Positions 1-10,899 of a stretch of 64,000 bases of DNA are shown here, piece after piece (positions within the stretch are counted from its first letter, which is position 1; each line of letters opens with the position of its first letter). Under the pieces are notes generated by a model, which worked only from the letters and a program-made list of their open reading frames with translations, did not search any database and was not told the origin of the DNA. The stretch is from Pholis gunnellus (taxonomy: Eukaryota; Chordata; Actinopteri; Perciformes; Pholidae). The translations under genes were made by a program, and so were the position numbers. Where the stretch lies: positions 2,326,501 through 2,390,500 of the forward strand of contig OU342819.1 in assembly GCA_910591455.2 (NCBI GenBank), given 5' to 3'.

Positions 1-829
1 GATTAGTAGAGACCGGACGAAACTGTTTATAAATGTGTGTGTGTATAACACATATGGTACAAACAATGAAAAAGACGCTGCCGTATTTACGCATATATGA
101 CGTTATGTTGAGTGTTGATGGAGCTGCTACAATGTTAGCTTAGAATAGCACCGATCGATCCGAGCTCCATTGAGAAAATTAATTATTAGTTTGTCGTCTT
201 GCGGAGAGAACTAACAAAACATGAATTTAGACTTTTTATAAATCAACATCATTACGTAGTTATTTCAGCATCTGTTTATTGCAATTAAATCACAGCAAAA
301 TCAGTTTATTTTGTGTTCATACAGCTGTAGTAAACAGCCGACGTGTGGCTTGCTAGACACAATGAATACACCTGGATCAAATCCACGGAGCTCTTCCACA
401 TGATGTTATGAACCCAGACATGATGGCGTTTAGCGTGGGACTTCCACAACAAGAAATAGTGGTTATTTCTTCCATGGTTGATGGCGGAAATTAATGGCTT
501 AGTTGATAACGGCTTCCATGGAGATAAGCCACTCCTCCTCTCCAGCGCGTCTAATGAGGCGAATGACACAAATAACCACAAATGGTCCCGCGAGAAAACT
601 CCCACGAGTAACGCAACGTGAAATTTGGTGTGAACGTAACGTTAGCTATGCTTGATGCTAGCCTCAGATTAGACCACAACATTGTCTCTGTGTGATATCA
701 GTGTTATTTGACAGTATATGTCATCATAGGTAAACATTGTTGCATTTTGGAATTCAATTAGTATTGAGAATGGCTTTAGTTGTCTTTTCAGGTTGACTCT
801 AGGTCTGTTGGTCAGTCTGCTACTTTTTG

Positions 830-940
830 TCCACACTGAAATATCTCAACAACTGTTGGATGGATTAGCATGCCATTCATGGTTCTCAGAGGATTAAACC
901 TACCCATGATCTGTCTTTTCCTCAATGACCCTCAAAAGCC
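830..940 (+). repeat. Dispersed teleost repeat (wide-family copy 1)
   Basis: The text 'atctcaacaactgttggatgg' region followed by a 'cattcatggttctcagagga' core is a motif pair that recurs at 13685-13830, 60880-61000 and 61700-61840 in this window. The family is very abundant in fish genomes; I cannot assign a transposon class from sequence alone. Confidence 0.5.
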
Positions 941-1178
941 TGCCCCCTGATGTTAGTGGGCTCGCCATTGGGTGAAAGGCAACCCCAGATTCACTCTTGT
1001 TTTGGAACAAGCTTTGTACATCTGGCGTTTTGTAGGTGCATTTCTTTGCATTTTGCTGTTTTTGCTTACAATCAGGCTAGTTGCTACGTTCTTACCATCG
1101 ACTGTAACAGGGATATTCAATTCGATTGAGAAAGTCTCCTCGTGCAAAGGTCCACTATTTAGTGCCATATATATATAT

Positions 1179-1449
1179 ATATTTCTATGTATTATTTATA
1201 ATCCATCTGGTTAAATTTGAAAACTGAGAATAATTGTTAAAATATAATTGATGTGTACTTTCTTTATTTGATTTGACAGTTGTTGACTACACAGAGACCT
1301 TGTTACTACTACTAGGCTTCTTGAATGTATATATATATAGTGTCTGTCAAATCAAATCAAATAAAGAAAGTACACATCAATTATATTTTAACAATTATTC
1401 TCAGTTTTCAAATTTAACCAGGTGGATTATAAATAATACATAGAAATAT
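1179..1449. repeat. Long inverted repeat, arms about 100 bp
   Basis: The left arm, 1179-1279, is the reverse complement of the right arm, 1344-1449, with a spacer of about 64 bp. The arms match almost perfectly; the right arm carries one additional 5-bp CAAAT unit and a single mismatch was noticed. Such a pair is either the two ends of a small foldback/MITE-like element or a local inverted duplication. No target duplication was identified. Confidence 0.75.
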
Positions 1450-2310
1450 GTAAATAAATGTTCTTCTCTCATTTCAAGTAAAATAAGGGCTCCATCTCAA
1501 TAAACAATCTCTACACATCTTAACATCTTGCCCTCAGTTCAGATTCTATTAAATTGATTCTCTGACTTACTTCTCCCACTGCTCTCTGTCTCTCCCCTGT
1601 CTGTGTGCAAATCTCACTCGGCTCACGATCCGTTTCAGAATACATATTCGATTGGCTGAGTAGCATCACGTGAGATAATTTACAATGCATGTAATTGGTC
1701 GGTGTATTTCCTGGACTGCTGACCGAGTGCCGTAAAGGCTAGAAAAGCTGCACAGGTTAAAATAGAAGCGCTCCGCCAAAATGTAAAATTCTCAATTATC
1801 CATCAGTTGGGTCGTCTGGGTGCGGATCCGGACCGGGGTCCGCTTATTAGTGACCGCTGGCCTAGTTCTGACAGAGGTTGATGCCCAGAAACGTCCAGAA
1901 CGTCGATCGATCAGTGCATCTCGGCTTCACCAATGCATGTGAACAACATCGTTTGGCTTGTTTGCAGATATAATTCAGGCTTTTATTTATTGAAATATGA
2001 TGTTAGATTCCAAACGTTATCCCTGCCCCTCACCTCCGCGGTCAATAATGATACTCACGGTCTCGGATGAGGCAAGTAATGGCAAAGAGGAGGGGGCATG
2101 TTCACCCAGATGCTTTTATAGTTGCGAGGCAAGCCCACCAAGGTCAGTCACATGACTCTGTGGATATAAAATCTTGAGGATCGGTAGAAGGATGGCATCA
2201 TTCAAGGTACAGAGCTTTAACTGATTTTTCCAAGCATTCACCAAAAATGTCACAGCAATTGAGCCATTCTGGCTTTCAAACAAGTCTCTGCAAGTTGCTT
2301 TTTATTTAGC

Positions 2311-2406
2311 AAGATGCAAGATGGCGCCGTGCCAGCGGCAGCCTGTTGCAGCAGCTCCCTGTGTGTGTTTTAATTTTTACAAATTTCCCCCTGGGGATGA
2401 ATAAAG
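2311..2406 (+). mobile_element. Short retroelement remnant with 3' tail running into a TCTA microsatellite
   Basis: The segment starts with an 'aagatggcgcc'-like LINE 5' motif and ends with 'tttccccctggggatgaataaag' immediately before the tetranucleotide array. That end is typical of 3' tails of fish non-LTR retroelements that finish in a TCTA repeat. The copy is only about 95 bp, so it would be an internally deleted or very short insertion. Class assignment is tentative. Confidence 0.45.

Positions 2407-2485
<79 letters not shown>
2407..2485 (+). repeat. (TCTA)n microsatellite, about 79 bp
   Basis: Uninterrupted TATC/TCTA units, about 19-20 copies. It ends 12 bases before the acceptor AG at 2497-2498, so it supplies most of the pyrimidine-rich tract upstream of the collagen exon. 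Confidence 0.97.
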
Positions 2486-2498
2486 TGTTTTCCACTAG

Positions 2499-2885
2499 CG
2501 TCTGCATTGAAGACTGCATTGAATATAACTCTGTCATGTAAAAGTATGTCTGATCTGAGATTCTCTACATCCCAGCTTGAACTCCCAGTGGAGACAGTAA
2601 CCGCCCTGACCCCACAGTCCCATGAGTCAAGTAGGGTCGACAAGAACCTGGTTGATACCAAACTGTTGGTGGAGCCCTGGGTCGAGCTGCCCGACATCAC
2701 GTTTGCCTCTCCCGGTGGCAGAGGGCAGCAGGGCCCTGGGCTGACCTCTGTGGTGGGTCCTCAGACTCCGACTGGCCAGCTGCATGAGGCTGGGATCAAA
2801 CAGGCTTCGGTCAGCCCTCCTCCTCCTCCTCCTCCTCCTCCTCCTCCTCCTCCTCCTCCACCACTGACGGACTCATCGCTACCAG
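2499..2885 (+). CDS. col28a1: Collagen XXVIII-like, penultimate coding exon (linker before the Kunitz domain)
   Basis: This is an internal exon of a plus-strand gene. It opens after a 'tccactag' acceptor (AG at 2497-2498) and closes at 'CCAG|GTAAAC'. It ends with one extra base (phase 1), which joins in frame with the two bases opening the Kunitz exon at 5508. The encoded segment of about 128 residues is a low-complexity linker with Gly-Pro-rich text and a run of 16 prolines (2816-2863), followed by LTDSSLP. Collagen XXVIII has such a linker between its last von Willebrand A domain and a C-terminal Kunitz domain. A second plausible acceptor lies at 2574-2575, preceded by 'ttctctacatccc', which would shorten the exon by 77 nt. 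The gene name rests on the Kunitz sequence and on the neighbouring c1galt1; the linker alone is not diagnostic. It could instead be another Kunitz-bearing collagen. Confidence 0.62.
2816..2863 (+). repeat. In-frame (CCT)n tract encoding 16 prolines
   Basis: Fourteen CCT codons followed by two CCA codons lie inside the collagen linker exon. A nearly pure triplet array in coding DNA is prone to length change, so proline number is expected to vary between alleles. Confidence 0.93.
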
Positions 2886-5507
2886 GTAAACAAACAGAGT
2901 GGCGACGGATACAACCTTTGATACGTGTCTATTTTAATATTATTTCTGATAAGTTTATTGCTTACCAAAGACACACGATAAAAAAGATGGTGTCATAAGA
3001 AATGAAATCTTGAGTTGTGCAACACATCATGAGGGTGCTTATCACATGGACCTCCCTTTCTCTTATGATGTTAAGATAAGATAAGATAATCTTTTGTAAG
3101 TTCCGTGTTTGGTTAGATCAGGAAACTCATCTTCACTCTGGGCCACATCGGCATCACGGTCGTCCTCAAAGGGCCGGTTGTAAATGTAAGACTGTGTAAA
3201 TGTAACTACTCCTAACATATTGGTAAATAACTTTACATTTGATTCTCTGCATTTGATTATTGTTTATTCAAGTGTAAAAATATATTTAAGCACATTTCTG
3301 TTATTATAACTTAAATCCTTTTAATTTAGGGTTAAACCCACATTACTCTATCAAAGATCAAAATTTTAAAGAAAATAACAAATATTACAAATATCATCAA
3401 ACACAAGTTATTACATTAACTTTGTTCAAAGCTTAAAATCCTTTCAAGGGTGCGTTTGCACAATCCCACGTGAAGTATTTCATGTGTTGTAAAGCCACGT
3501 TTAAAGTCGTCTTCAATGTACTCACAATACATTTATATGTCAAATGTAGAGTAACCAGCCAAAGAGCTGCTGCTATGACTCTGTGCTTAAGTATCTCATC
3601 ATTTTGATTTTCTATCTCATAATTATGACTTTCTATCTCATAACTTCGACTTTCTATCTCATAATTTCGACTATGGGGATATTTTATTTATTTATTTATT
3701 TATTTTGCTGGCGGATTCGTGGGCCACATAAAATGACGTAGCGGGCCGGATCCGGCCCACGGGCCTTGAGTTTGACACCCCTGGGTTAGATGAACAGTAA
3801 CAATAATGTTGAGACCAAACTTGCAGGGCCATGCTAGAGGAGGCCTTTTCTCTCTTTTTTTCATGTTATTGTGTTTAGGTTTTAGGGATACCATGTCTGT
3901 ATAGTCTTGTATCATTATTTGTAAATGATGAGAACAGATTCAGGAATGTACCAAGTTCAATTTTTTGATATTTGTGTTTTCTTGGAGTATTATATGCTTC
4001 TTTATACTTCTACTCCACTAGATTTTAGAGGGATATTTTGTAACTTTAACTCCACTACACACATTTCATAGTCCGGTTTAAATTACTAGTTATTTTGTTT
4101 ATTTAGATTTAACACACAAAGATAAACTTCATCAATTTAAAAATGTGTTTATATAGATAGAACTACAGTTTGTGAAGCAATTATGAGTTAATCTAAATTA
4201 GGAACAAATGTAAAATATCCTTACACATTAATGAATCAATAATAATTATAGAATATATAATATAAAATATCGCTCAAAGGAGTACTTCTACTTTTGGTGC
4301 TAGAATCATATTTCATTGATAATACACCTGTACTTTTTTGGCACACTTTTTATACTGTAGTATTTCTACTTTTGCTCAAAGCCACAATGAGCAGGGTTTT
4401 CCTGAAAAACAATGTCTTGACTCATATCAAAATAATCCTTCTCAATCATCACGTCTGATCTACTAGAAGTGTGTGGTGGTGTCTGTGTCCGCAGACACCG
4501 CCCTCCAACTGTATTTTCATATGTTGTGTTCAAGACCTTCCCCGGCTTTAACCTCTATAAAAATGAAGCCACCAGTGCCAGATCGTAAGCAATCATCCAA
4601 GATGAAGCTACCACAATGGTGGAAACAGCGCTGAAAAAAATGCAAATATAAAGCCAACCGGACAAAGCTTGTAAATGAGAGTGAATCTGGGGTTGGCTTT
4701 TGCCCGCTGACAAGCACCCTAACACTAACCGCAGTCAGGGGGCATGGCTTCTGGTATTGTTGAGCCGGGAAGGAGGGGCCAACTTTGAATTGACCGACAA
4801 GTCCTACTCATTGTGCCTTTTAAGTAAAAGATGTCAATACTTCACTTTGAATCGATCTGAGCTTCACATTTTGGAATGGAAAGGGAATGAAGTAACAAGT
4901 AAAGAGTCCACTGAGATTCATACAGGTTACAACCAGGTTGTTTTCATTTGATCTCAGGCCCTGTGGAGAGTGGAGAGTTCAGGAAAGTACAGGTGTCCCT
5001 TTCTATTCTATGAGAAACCACAGTATTCATGTTAACATATAAATATACATTGACCGGTCTTCCTCAAGACTGAACTGCAGAGTAAAAATGCGGTCGATTG
5101 CGATACGAGGCCGAGACCTTCAAAAAGACTGATCTCGACTACTACAACGCTGGTCTGTCCCCTCAAGGCAAACTAATAAATTGGCAAAATTGTGCGTTTA
5201 GCACGACAGACTTCCCGAACACAGTTGGGTACTTTGATTTGCATTGCTGCCTTCTGCCCGTTGCAAACAACGATTTGGTCTTTGCAGAGCGGGGAAGTGA
5301 GATCCGAACACAAGTGGTCAACGGAGATGCATTCTCATGCCAGGTCCACTTGTAATCGGATCACCCAAGACGCCAATGAATGCCAGGTCTAAACAGGGCC
5401 TCAGTCAGCACGGGATGTGTCATGTAGCAGGTTATTCTGATGACCTGCTACATGTATGTTGAAACTGTAACATGCAGTGAGTTATTGCACCCTTCTTATC
5501 TTTTCAG
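2886..5507 (+). other. Last intron of the collagen gene
   Basis: Runs from GTAAAC to a 'cttatcttttcag' acceptor. It contains a GATAA-rich patch near 3072-3090, a TTTA array at about 3684-3706, one end of a hAT-like element ending at 3783, and a repeat-like block at about 4480-5400. The block near 5330-5400 has text (around 'aatgccaggtctaaacagggcc') that I associate with dispersed fish repeats. No further Kunitz or collagen exon was found, and the phases of the flanking exons do not require one. Confidence 0.6.
3709..3783 (-). mobile_element. hAT-like terminal fragment
   Basis: The segment ends in 'ccttgagtttgacacccctg', the reverse complement of a common vertebrate hAT terminus beginning CAGGGGTGTCAAACTC, preceded by the usual GC-rich 'gcgggccggatccggccc' palindrome. 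The opposite end was not found, so this is a truncated copy. Confidence 0.7.
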
Positions 5508-5680
5508 TTGAGGGGTGCAGTCAGCCTCTGGACCCAGGTCCCTGTCGACAGTACGTGGTCAAGTGGTACTACGACCCCGAGGCCAACGCCTGCGCTCAGT
5601 TCTGGTTCGGAAGTTGTCAGGGCAACGCGAACAACTTTGAGACTGAAGCCAGCTGCAGGAGTTCCTGCGTCTACACGTAA
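5508..5680 (+). CDS. col28a1: Collagen XXVIII-like, terminal exon: Kunitz/BPTI domain
   Basis: The exon follows 'cttatcttttcag' and ends at TAA (5678-5680). It encodes one complete Kunitz domain: six cysteines spaced C-x8-C-x15-C-x7-C-x12-C-x3-C, with the family hallmarks KWYYDP, FWFG.C and G-N-x-N-x-F. Two bases precede the first full codon, matching the phase left by 2499-2885. The domain ends four residues before the stop, as in collagens VI alpha-3, VII and XXVIII, where a Kunitz domain caps the C terminus of an extracellular matrix chain. The residue after the second cysteine (P1 of the inhibitor loop) is Arg, so the loop could in principle engage trypsin-like proteases. Assignment to collagen XXVIII follows from the close sequence type and the convergent neighbour c1galt1, which is also beside COL28A1 in human. 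Confidence 0.78.
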
Positions 5681-7883
5681 CAAGCTGTGCTCGGAGAAAA
5701 GGGTGCGTGCAAAGCGAACATGCTCCATCACCGGTGCCGAGGGACGGAACAGACTGACACTCTGTGGACGCTGCAGGTCAAGGAGGTCAAGGAGGTCAGG
5801 CTTGGACCTCCTTACTGTCTCTCAGCATACGTTCACACTGCAGGTGCTCCTGCTCAATTTTTAACTGCTGCACATGTACTAGCCGTCTGGTCATTTTTGA
5901 AAACTACATATATCTGCTCTGGGATTTATCCCCAAATATAAAACTACAAACCAATACGCGCTGACAGGAGAATCAACAAGACTGGGTTCAACATGCCATC
6001 CCTGATGCGAATCATTTCATTCTGCCTTTCTTTCGGTTGTTGTCTATACACTCAGTCAGCGATCCTGTGTCAACCGGTTCAGTTTTTCAGCTCTGAGCAT
6101 GTTCACTTGAAAGTTCTTAATTGCAAGCCACTACCCTCAAGTCCTTCAGGACCATGATTAACAGGCTACTACCTCTGTTTGTCATACCAAACGCGAGTTT
6201 GACCTCCGGGTGATTTGTGTATTTGTGCGACACGTGACATATGAGAGTGCAGCAGTCTGAATATCTAACCAATGCAGAAAGCAAATAAGAGTATTTCCCT
6301 AAAATGTCAAAATATTCCTTTAAATTTTAACATAAAATGTTTGTCAAGCATGTGGGGCATATAATATATCTATATACAAATATTATATATAACAATATAT
6401 ATTCATTTGATATAGAATTACTCATAATTAGAAAAAAACATTAAAATCCTGGGTAATGACATAATATTGTGAAAAAACTAATAAAAAGAACCATTCAGCT
6501 ATGTATCATATAATGGGGGCAATGAACATTTTCTGTGCGTTAACATCTTTAGAATACGTTGTGCATCAGAGGGTTAAAGAGCATCTCTGAAAGTGCAGCT
6601 CATTCAAAGTGTTGTCATGCTTGTCCTTACCGGTGTGACCAGAATTTCATGTCAAGTTAAACAAGGAAACAGTTCAGCTCAAGAATAGCAGAGCCTCAAC
6701 AGACAACAGGGTTTCACATCTCAGTGAGTGAATGCAAAACTGTTTATGCAAACTCTGCATCCCAATCAGCACATTCCATCTATTCCATGCAGCTTGGCAA
6801 GACTCACCGCTGTGGACAAACAGAGTAAAGCTGTTTCTGTCGGTAACTGTGGCAAATTATTTCTCAGTTATTGACAGTTGTGTCTAAATCTGTTTAGTTC
6901 AATTATATGTGGCAGTAAGTATTATGTCATGACAATATGACTATGAAAAGAGCACAGGGCAGAACATCACAATTGAGGAACTTTCACTTGCAATGTGAAT
7001 ATAGTGACCGTGTATATTGTTGTTACAGATGTAGTTTATGGACCTGACAGGTATTTCATTCTGGGATTCGTCTTGCTATTGTTGTTGTGGGTCACTGTTT
7101 TCAGGTGTTTCTTGAAGAGTTGTCTACAAAACAGCAGTGCCTTTAAGGGCATGTTGATACCTAAGCACACTGTATTCTTACAGGGATGGATTGGGTGTTT
7201 TTAAGTGGGCTCGTATGAGGTACTTATCCATAATCCATGTATTACCAGTAGAGGGCGATCGGCACGCCGCCATTTTGGAGAAACAGAAAGGAAAGCCGGC
7301 ATGGGAGCAAAGCAATATACTGGTGTGGACGAGGCCAGCAAAATGCTCACCGGATAAAAAGCTTAACATCAGTTCATGTATACATATGCTCTATTAAAAA
7401 TATTTTCACTGCTTTTTTCGCCCCGTCAGACAGCAACTGAACAAACAGAGAAAGTTATCTTTGCTCTTTTCAAAGCCAAGTTTCACGTTAAGTTCAGTTC
7501 CCCAGCTGGTATTTAAAATATAGCGCATACTTAAACTGATATTGATTTTCTTTAAGGATATCCTTTCTTTTAGGTGTACAAAATACATGTTGCCGCTGGT
7601 CTGTTCCACACCAGTATATTGCTTTGCTGCTGTGCCAGTATTCCTGTCCAACTCTCCATTGTGGGGGCGTGGTGACACTCTGACTACGGATAAGTATCTC
7701 ATACAACCCCACTTAAAAACACCCAAACTAACCCTTTAACACAGTTAAGGTATACTCACATGTTGGAGCTACTTCAATATTGCTTTCTCAAGCTGTAGTT
7801 GTTCAGCTTAAGAAACAAATCTTTTAACCTCTATTAGGATGAATGTTGAATGAACAGATACACTTGACTGTAAAATATACTGT
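5681..7883. other. Collagen 3' UTR and convergent intergenic DNA
   Basis: Between the collagen stop codon and the likely end of the c1galt1 transcript. AT-rich stretches occur at 6300-6480. No clear AATAAA close to the stop was fixed with confidence; AATAAA occurs at about 6481. An inverted pair of repeats occupies 7186-7739. I see no further coding exon. Confidence 0.5.
7186..7739. repeat. Inverted pair of one dispersed repeat (about 180 bp each)
   Basis: The plus-strand text 7190-7345 (starting 'gggtgtttttaagtgggct') reappears as the reverse complement at 7570-7735, with shared blocks 'gtatgaggtacttatcc' and 'gcaaagcaatatactggtgtgg'. Divergence between arms is moderate. The pair could be two insertions of one family or the two arms of a single foldback element with about 230 bp between. 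Confidence 0.7.
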
Positions 7884-7889
7884 TTTATT
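7884..7889 (-). promoter_or_regulatory. Candidate poly(A) signal of c1galt1
   Basis: TTTATT on the plus strand, AATAAA on the minus strand, about 1.37 kb beyond the c1galt1 stop codon. It is the first good hexamer before the inverted repeat pair. Weak evidence: other hexamers occur by chance in AT-rich DNA. Confidence 0.3.
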
Positions 7890-9253
7890 GTTTAACACTG
7901 TTAAAATGCCAGAAGGAATAGTAAAGTTAGAACACGGTACTTCAACAAAATAAACCTTTTTTCAATAAATAAAATATAATTTCTTAAAGATTGTCCATTT
8001 TTATAACCCTTTCAAAAGTACACACAGAGCAACACACATACAGTATATGGCATTTGACATTGAGTACACAACAGAGATGCTCACAAGTCACTTTTTGGAA
8101 GTCCAAGTCATGATTCCAAATCAGGTCTCAAATCTTTGGTCCAGAGTCAAAGTCTCAGGACTAAAAGCTAGAGTCCAAGTGAAGTCTCTCAGTTAGTGTT
8201 GGCTTCATATTTATTGTAAAAACTTGAGTTGTATCGATCTCACGGCAATGGATAAGTATTTCTGAAAAGGTCAAACTCTTCTAAGTGTGGATCAAAACTG
8301 TCCTGTTATTCTTGCTTCATCCTTCAAGAGGCGACAACTTGGTCAGACAATAATATAACCGTGAAGTGGAAGAATAATCAAATCATTTTTTTACCCAAAG
8401 GAACACTAAATACAGAAAGCGTCTGCTCAAATTCACAGTTTAACCCTTTCGACATTCTGAACCAGTATGCACCAATAGTGTATTTAATAATCAGACAAAT
8501 ACTTTGTAGCTGTGTCGAGATTGTCAGGTTTTCTGCCCTGCCAGATGGTACCAGTGACATGAGATCATAACTGTTTACTACTGATATATGTGCATTTGAC
8601 AGCAAATTATGTTGGTGGCCAGTATACACAAAACTACTGCTTTGTTTGCAGTAGCGTACCATAGCACCATTTTAATGATCAATTTCCATTTATCCCATCT
8701 TTTCTTTATCAATACAACTTGTAGTTTTTAATGTCAGCTATTTAGATCAGTAGATCGTTTCACTGCATAGCTAGATATGACCCACACCCCATCTGTTACA
8801 AAGTTAATGTGGTTTACCCTTGTTGCTGCCAAACTTCACAACAAGCTTCTTTTTAGCAACTTCAGTACATAATATACACAGATGTTTTCCCAGAGAAAGG
8901 CAAGCTTCTTAAAGAATGGTACAAGTTTGTAGCACAGTCATAAAAGACAAATATAAGGAAGACAGATTGAAGGCCCACATCATGTTAAAATTAGATTCTT
9001 CCTTACATTTCTTATTAAATACAAAGTAACAGCAAAGTAAAACAGACCCACTCACACCCCTTAACATCATGAACACCGTTTAGAAAGTTTCAGACCATCA
9101 GGAATGCTTGGAGGTGCAGGTGGAGGGAATCAACTACTAACCTGAAAAGTCTTGAATTAAAAAGTTACGGTTCGGGAGATCTTAATATATAATGTTGAGA
9201 CCCTGAAGTCCTTCTATAATTAGTGCAGAGGTTGTTGTGCCTACATTAACATT
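7890..9253 (-). other. Probable 3' UTR of c1galt1
   Basis: Non-coding and directly downstream of the c1galt1 stop on the minus strand. It includes a repetitive 'aagtc'-rich stretch at about 8075-8190 of a kind common in fish genomes. The extent is inferred from the candidate poly(A) signal, not observed. Confidence 0.4.
8075..8190. repeat. AAGTC-rich dispersed repeat
   Basis: Repeated 'aagtc', 'gagtcaaagtctc' and 'gagtccaagt' words typify a fish dispersed repeat built from CAAGTC-like units. Class unknown. Confidence 0.45.
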
Positions 9254-9418
9254 TTATGTGGACTTAGTTGTCGTGTTGAATTCAGTTTTTTCATCCGGAT
9301 TAAATCTGTATTTGTATCCATACGGCCGCAGATGGTGCGTCAGGTACTCCAACACATACATCTCGACAGCGTAAATGTAGTGAAAGGACACGACAAAATC
9401 TGAGCAGCAGCCTGGACC
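9254..9418 (-). CDS. c1galt1: c1galt1 coding exon 3 (C-terminal)
   Basis: On the minus strand the exon follows a pyrimidine-rich acceptor ('tctctttttctctccag', AG at 9420-9419) and runs to TAA at 9256-9254: 54 residues and the stop. It begins with GPGCCSDF and contains VSFHY and HLRPYGY, the conserved C-terminal signature of core 1 beta-1,3-galactosyltransferase. It starts in phase 0, matching the codon boundary at the donor of 14642. The tail after the signature is shorter than in mammals. Confidence 0.93.
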   Translation of the reverse strand, partial: GPGCCSDFVVSFHYIYAVEMYVLEYLTHHLRPYGYKYRFNPDEKTEFNTTTKST

Positions 9419-9660
9419 CTGGAGAGAAAAAGAGAGAGAACCACAATAGAGTTTAGCACAGTTACGATTCAGACGGTGTGCTTAAACAGCAGGAAGCCAA
9501 AGATGACTCCGCAGGTGTGAATGTTGAATACCTTAAACTTCCATCCACTACACTCTAGTATATTTACAATGAAGTAATAACAGCAGTCACTCCTACTTTA
9601 GGTTCAGTATTCCCTAGTGCTACCTGTTTAGTGAGCCTGTCTCATGGACAGCGATAGGTA

Positions 9661-9945
9661 CAGTACCTTCCAAAAGTATTCACCCCCCCATGGCTGTTTT
9701 TCCTATTTGTTACATTGCAACCTTGAAGTAAATTTTATTTTTATTTGGATTTCATGTAATGGACATACTGGTGAAGTGAAATGATAAAAAAAAAGTAGAG
9801 TAGGCTATGAGGCCTTAATAACATCTGGTGCTACCAAATACCGTCAGAAGTCACATAATTAGATAATTATAGTCCAATGAAGTCCATCAAGTGTGCAAGC
9901 CAAGTGTCACATGATCTAACGGAGCACCATTAAATCTATTACCAA
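9661..9945 (+). mobile_element. Tc1-like transposon 5'-end remnant
   Basis: Begins 'cagtaccttccaaaagtatt' and continues with 'caccccc.tggctgtttttcctatttgttacattgcaacctt', then 'ccgtcagaagtcacataatta' and 'aagtgtcacatgatct'. These are in the order of the terminal region of fish Tc1-like elements. Only the end remains; no transposase reading frame follows. Confidence 0.7.
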
Positions 9946-10835
9946 AATGGAAAGAATAGGGCACCACACCCGAGTGGAACTACAACTCAACGAACACATT
10001 CACAGGAGGACCTCTGGCTGGAACTGAACCGCACCGATGTTCTGTACAACCGCGTCATTGAACTCTTTGTAAACAAAGAAAGGAGGATGGACTTTGTCTT
10101 TAAGTGAACAGCAGCTTTGGTAAGTGAACTGTTTTTGTTTTTACATCTGCAGTAGCGTTACTACTGTGTTCATTTGTCTATGGTGTCGTTTTTATGATAT
10201 AGTTAATATTGTTCCCTCTGATGTGAATAATATTTGAATGTCTCATGCTCTTCAGTGTGTGGATGAATACGTGTTTTAGCGCTGCAGGTTTGCTGGATTG
10301 ATTTGTCATGCTTTGTTGTCATATAAATATATGTGACTGGTTGTTGTGAGTTTGTTCTTGTCGTTGTGTAAATTTCGTTGATTTTGACTAAATGCATTGT
10401 CCGTTAATGACGAAGCATCCCGTCATCGCGGGGTTAGGGTCGGACATTTGATTCTCTGTTTAGGATTTTGTTTTCTTTCACAAAGCAAGAATTATGGTCT
10501 GGAGAAATGGGGATTGTGTGGCGATTGCTTTAGCCCTGTTTGAATCAGTAGGGAATAGCTATACGCTGCATGGGGAGTTTGTAGCTTGTGTGTTGCTGTT
10601 GTTTTTCTGCTAAGCTAGTTTAGCATAGCCTCCCAGAACACACAGGCCTCACCAGGGTACAATGTTTTGTTTGCGGGGTGGGCGTGTCAGACAGCATGTT
10701 GCCACTTTAAGCAAAGTCCACCGAAAACATTATATTCCCCACAATTTAAGCTTCTGCATTTTCCAAATGCACTAGTATTATTCAAACGTATTGTTCGGTT
10801 CGTAAGCATCGCACCGAACGGTTCAGTGGCGGTTC

Positions 10836-10899
10836 AGTCCTCCACCACACCCCGTGACAGAAGGCCAGATCATTCTGTCACGGGGTGTGGTGGAGGACT
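10836..10899. repeat. Perfect hairpin: 27-bp arms, 10-nt loop
   Basis: 10836-10862 is the exact reverse complement of 10873-10899, separated by 10 nt. It begins 12 bp inside the hAT left end. The right arm then continues into a sequence ('cagaccaggcagag...') typical of a fish repeat ending in 'gtgaca' near 11273, so the hairpin may mark a partial inverted duplication of that repeat's terminus. Confidence 0.9.

Larger units (their letters stand above)
1..2406. other. No coding exon recognised (upstream intron of the collagen gene)
   Basis: If the collagen exons at 2499 and 5508 are correctly assigned, this stretch is an intron of that gene and the earlier exons lie left of the window. I see no vWA or Gly-X-Y coding sequence in it. 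It holds a repeat-like copy at 830-940, a long inverted repeat at 1179-1449, and a retroelement-like tail at 2311-2406. The open frames at 306-605 and 972-1214 have no family resemblance and are probably chance or repeat derived. Confidence 0.55.

Noticed and set aside
306..605. 99-codon minus-strand frame
   Set aside because: No domain or splice support; composition suggests repeat-derived or chance frame.
2407..2485. Regular short repeats considered as a CRISPR-like array
   Set aside because: Pure tetranucleotide microsatellite without spacers, in a vertebrate genome.
3110..3195. Exon-like segment, readable on the minus strand as an acidic peptide containing SEDEFPDLTKHG and on the plus strand between AG and GTAAGA
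   Set aside because: The minus reading has no acceptor, the plus reading has a poor pyrimidine tract and breaks the collagen phase, and no family was recognised.
5098..5355. 85-codon frame just before the Kunitz exon
   Set aside because: The phases of 2499-2885 and 5508-5680 join directly, leaving no place for it, and its text overlaps sequence with dispersed-repeat character.
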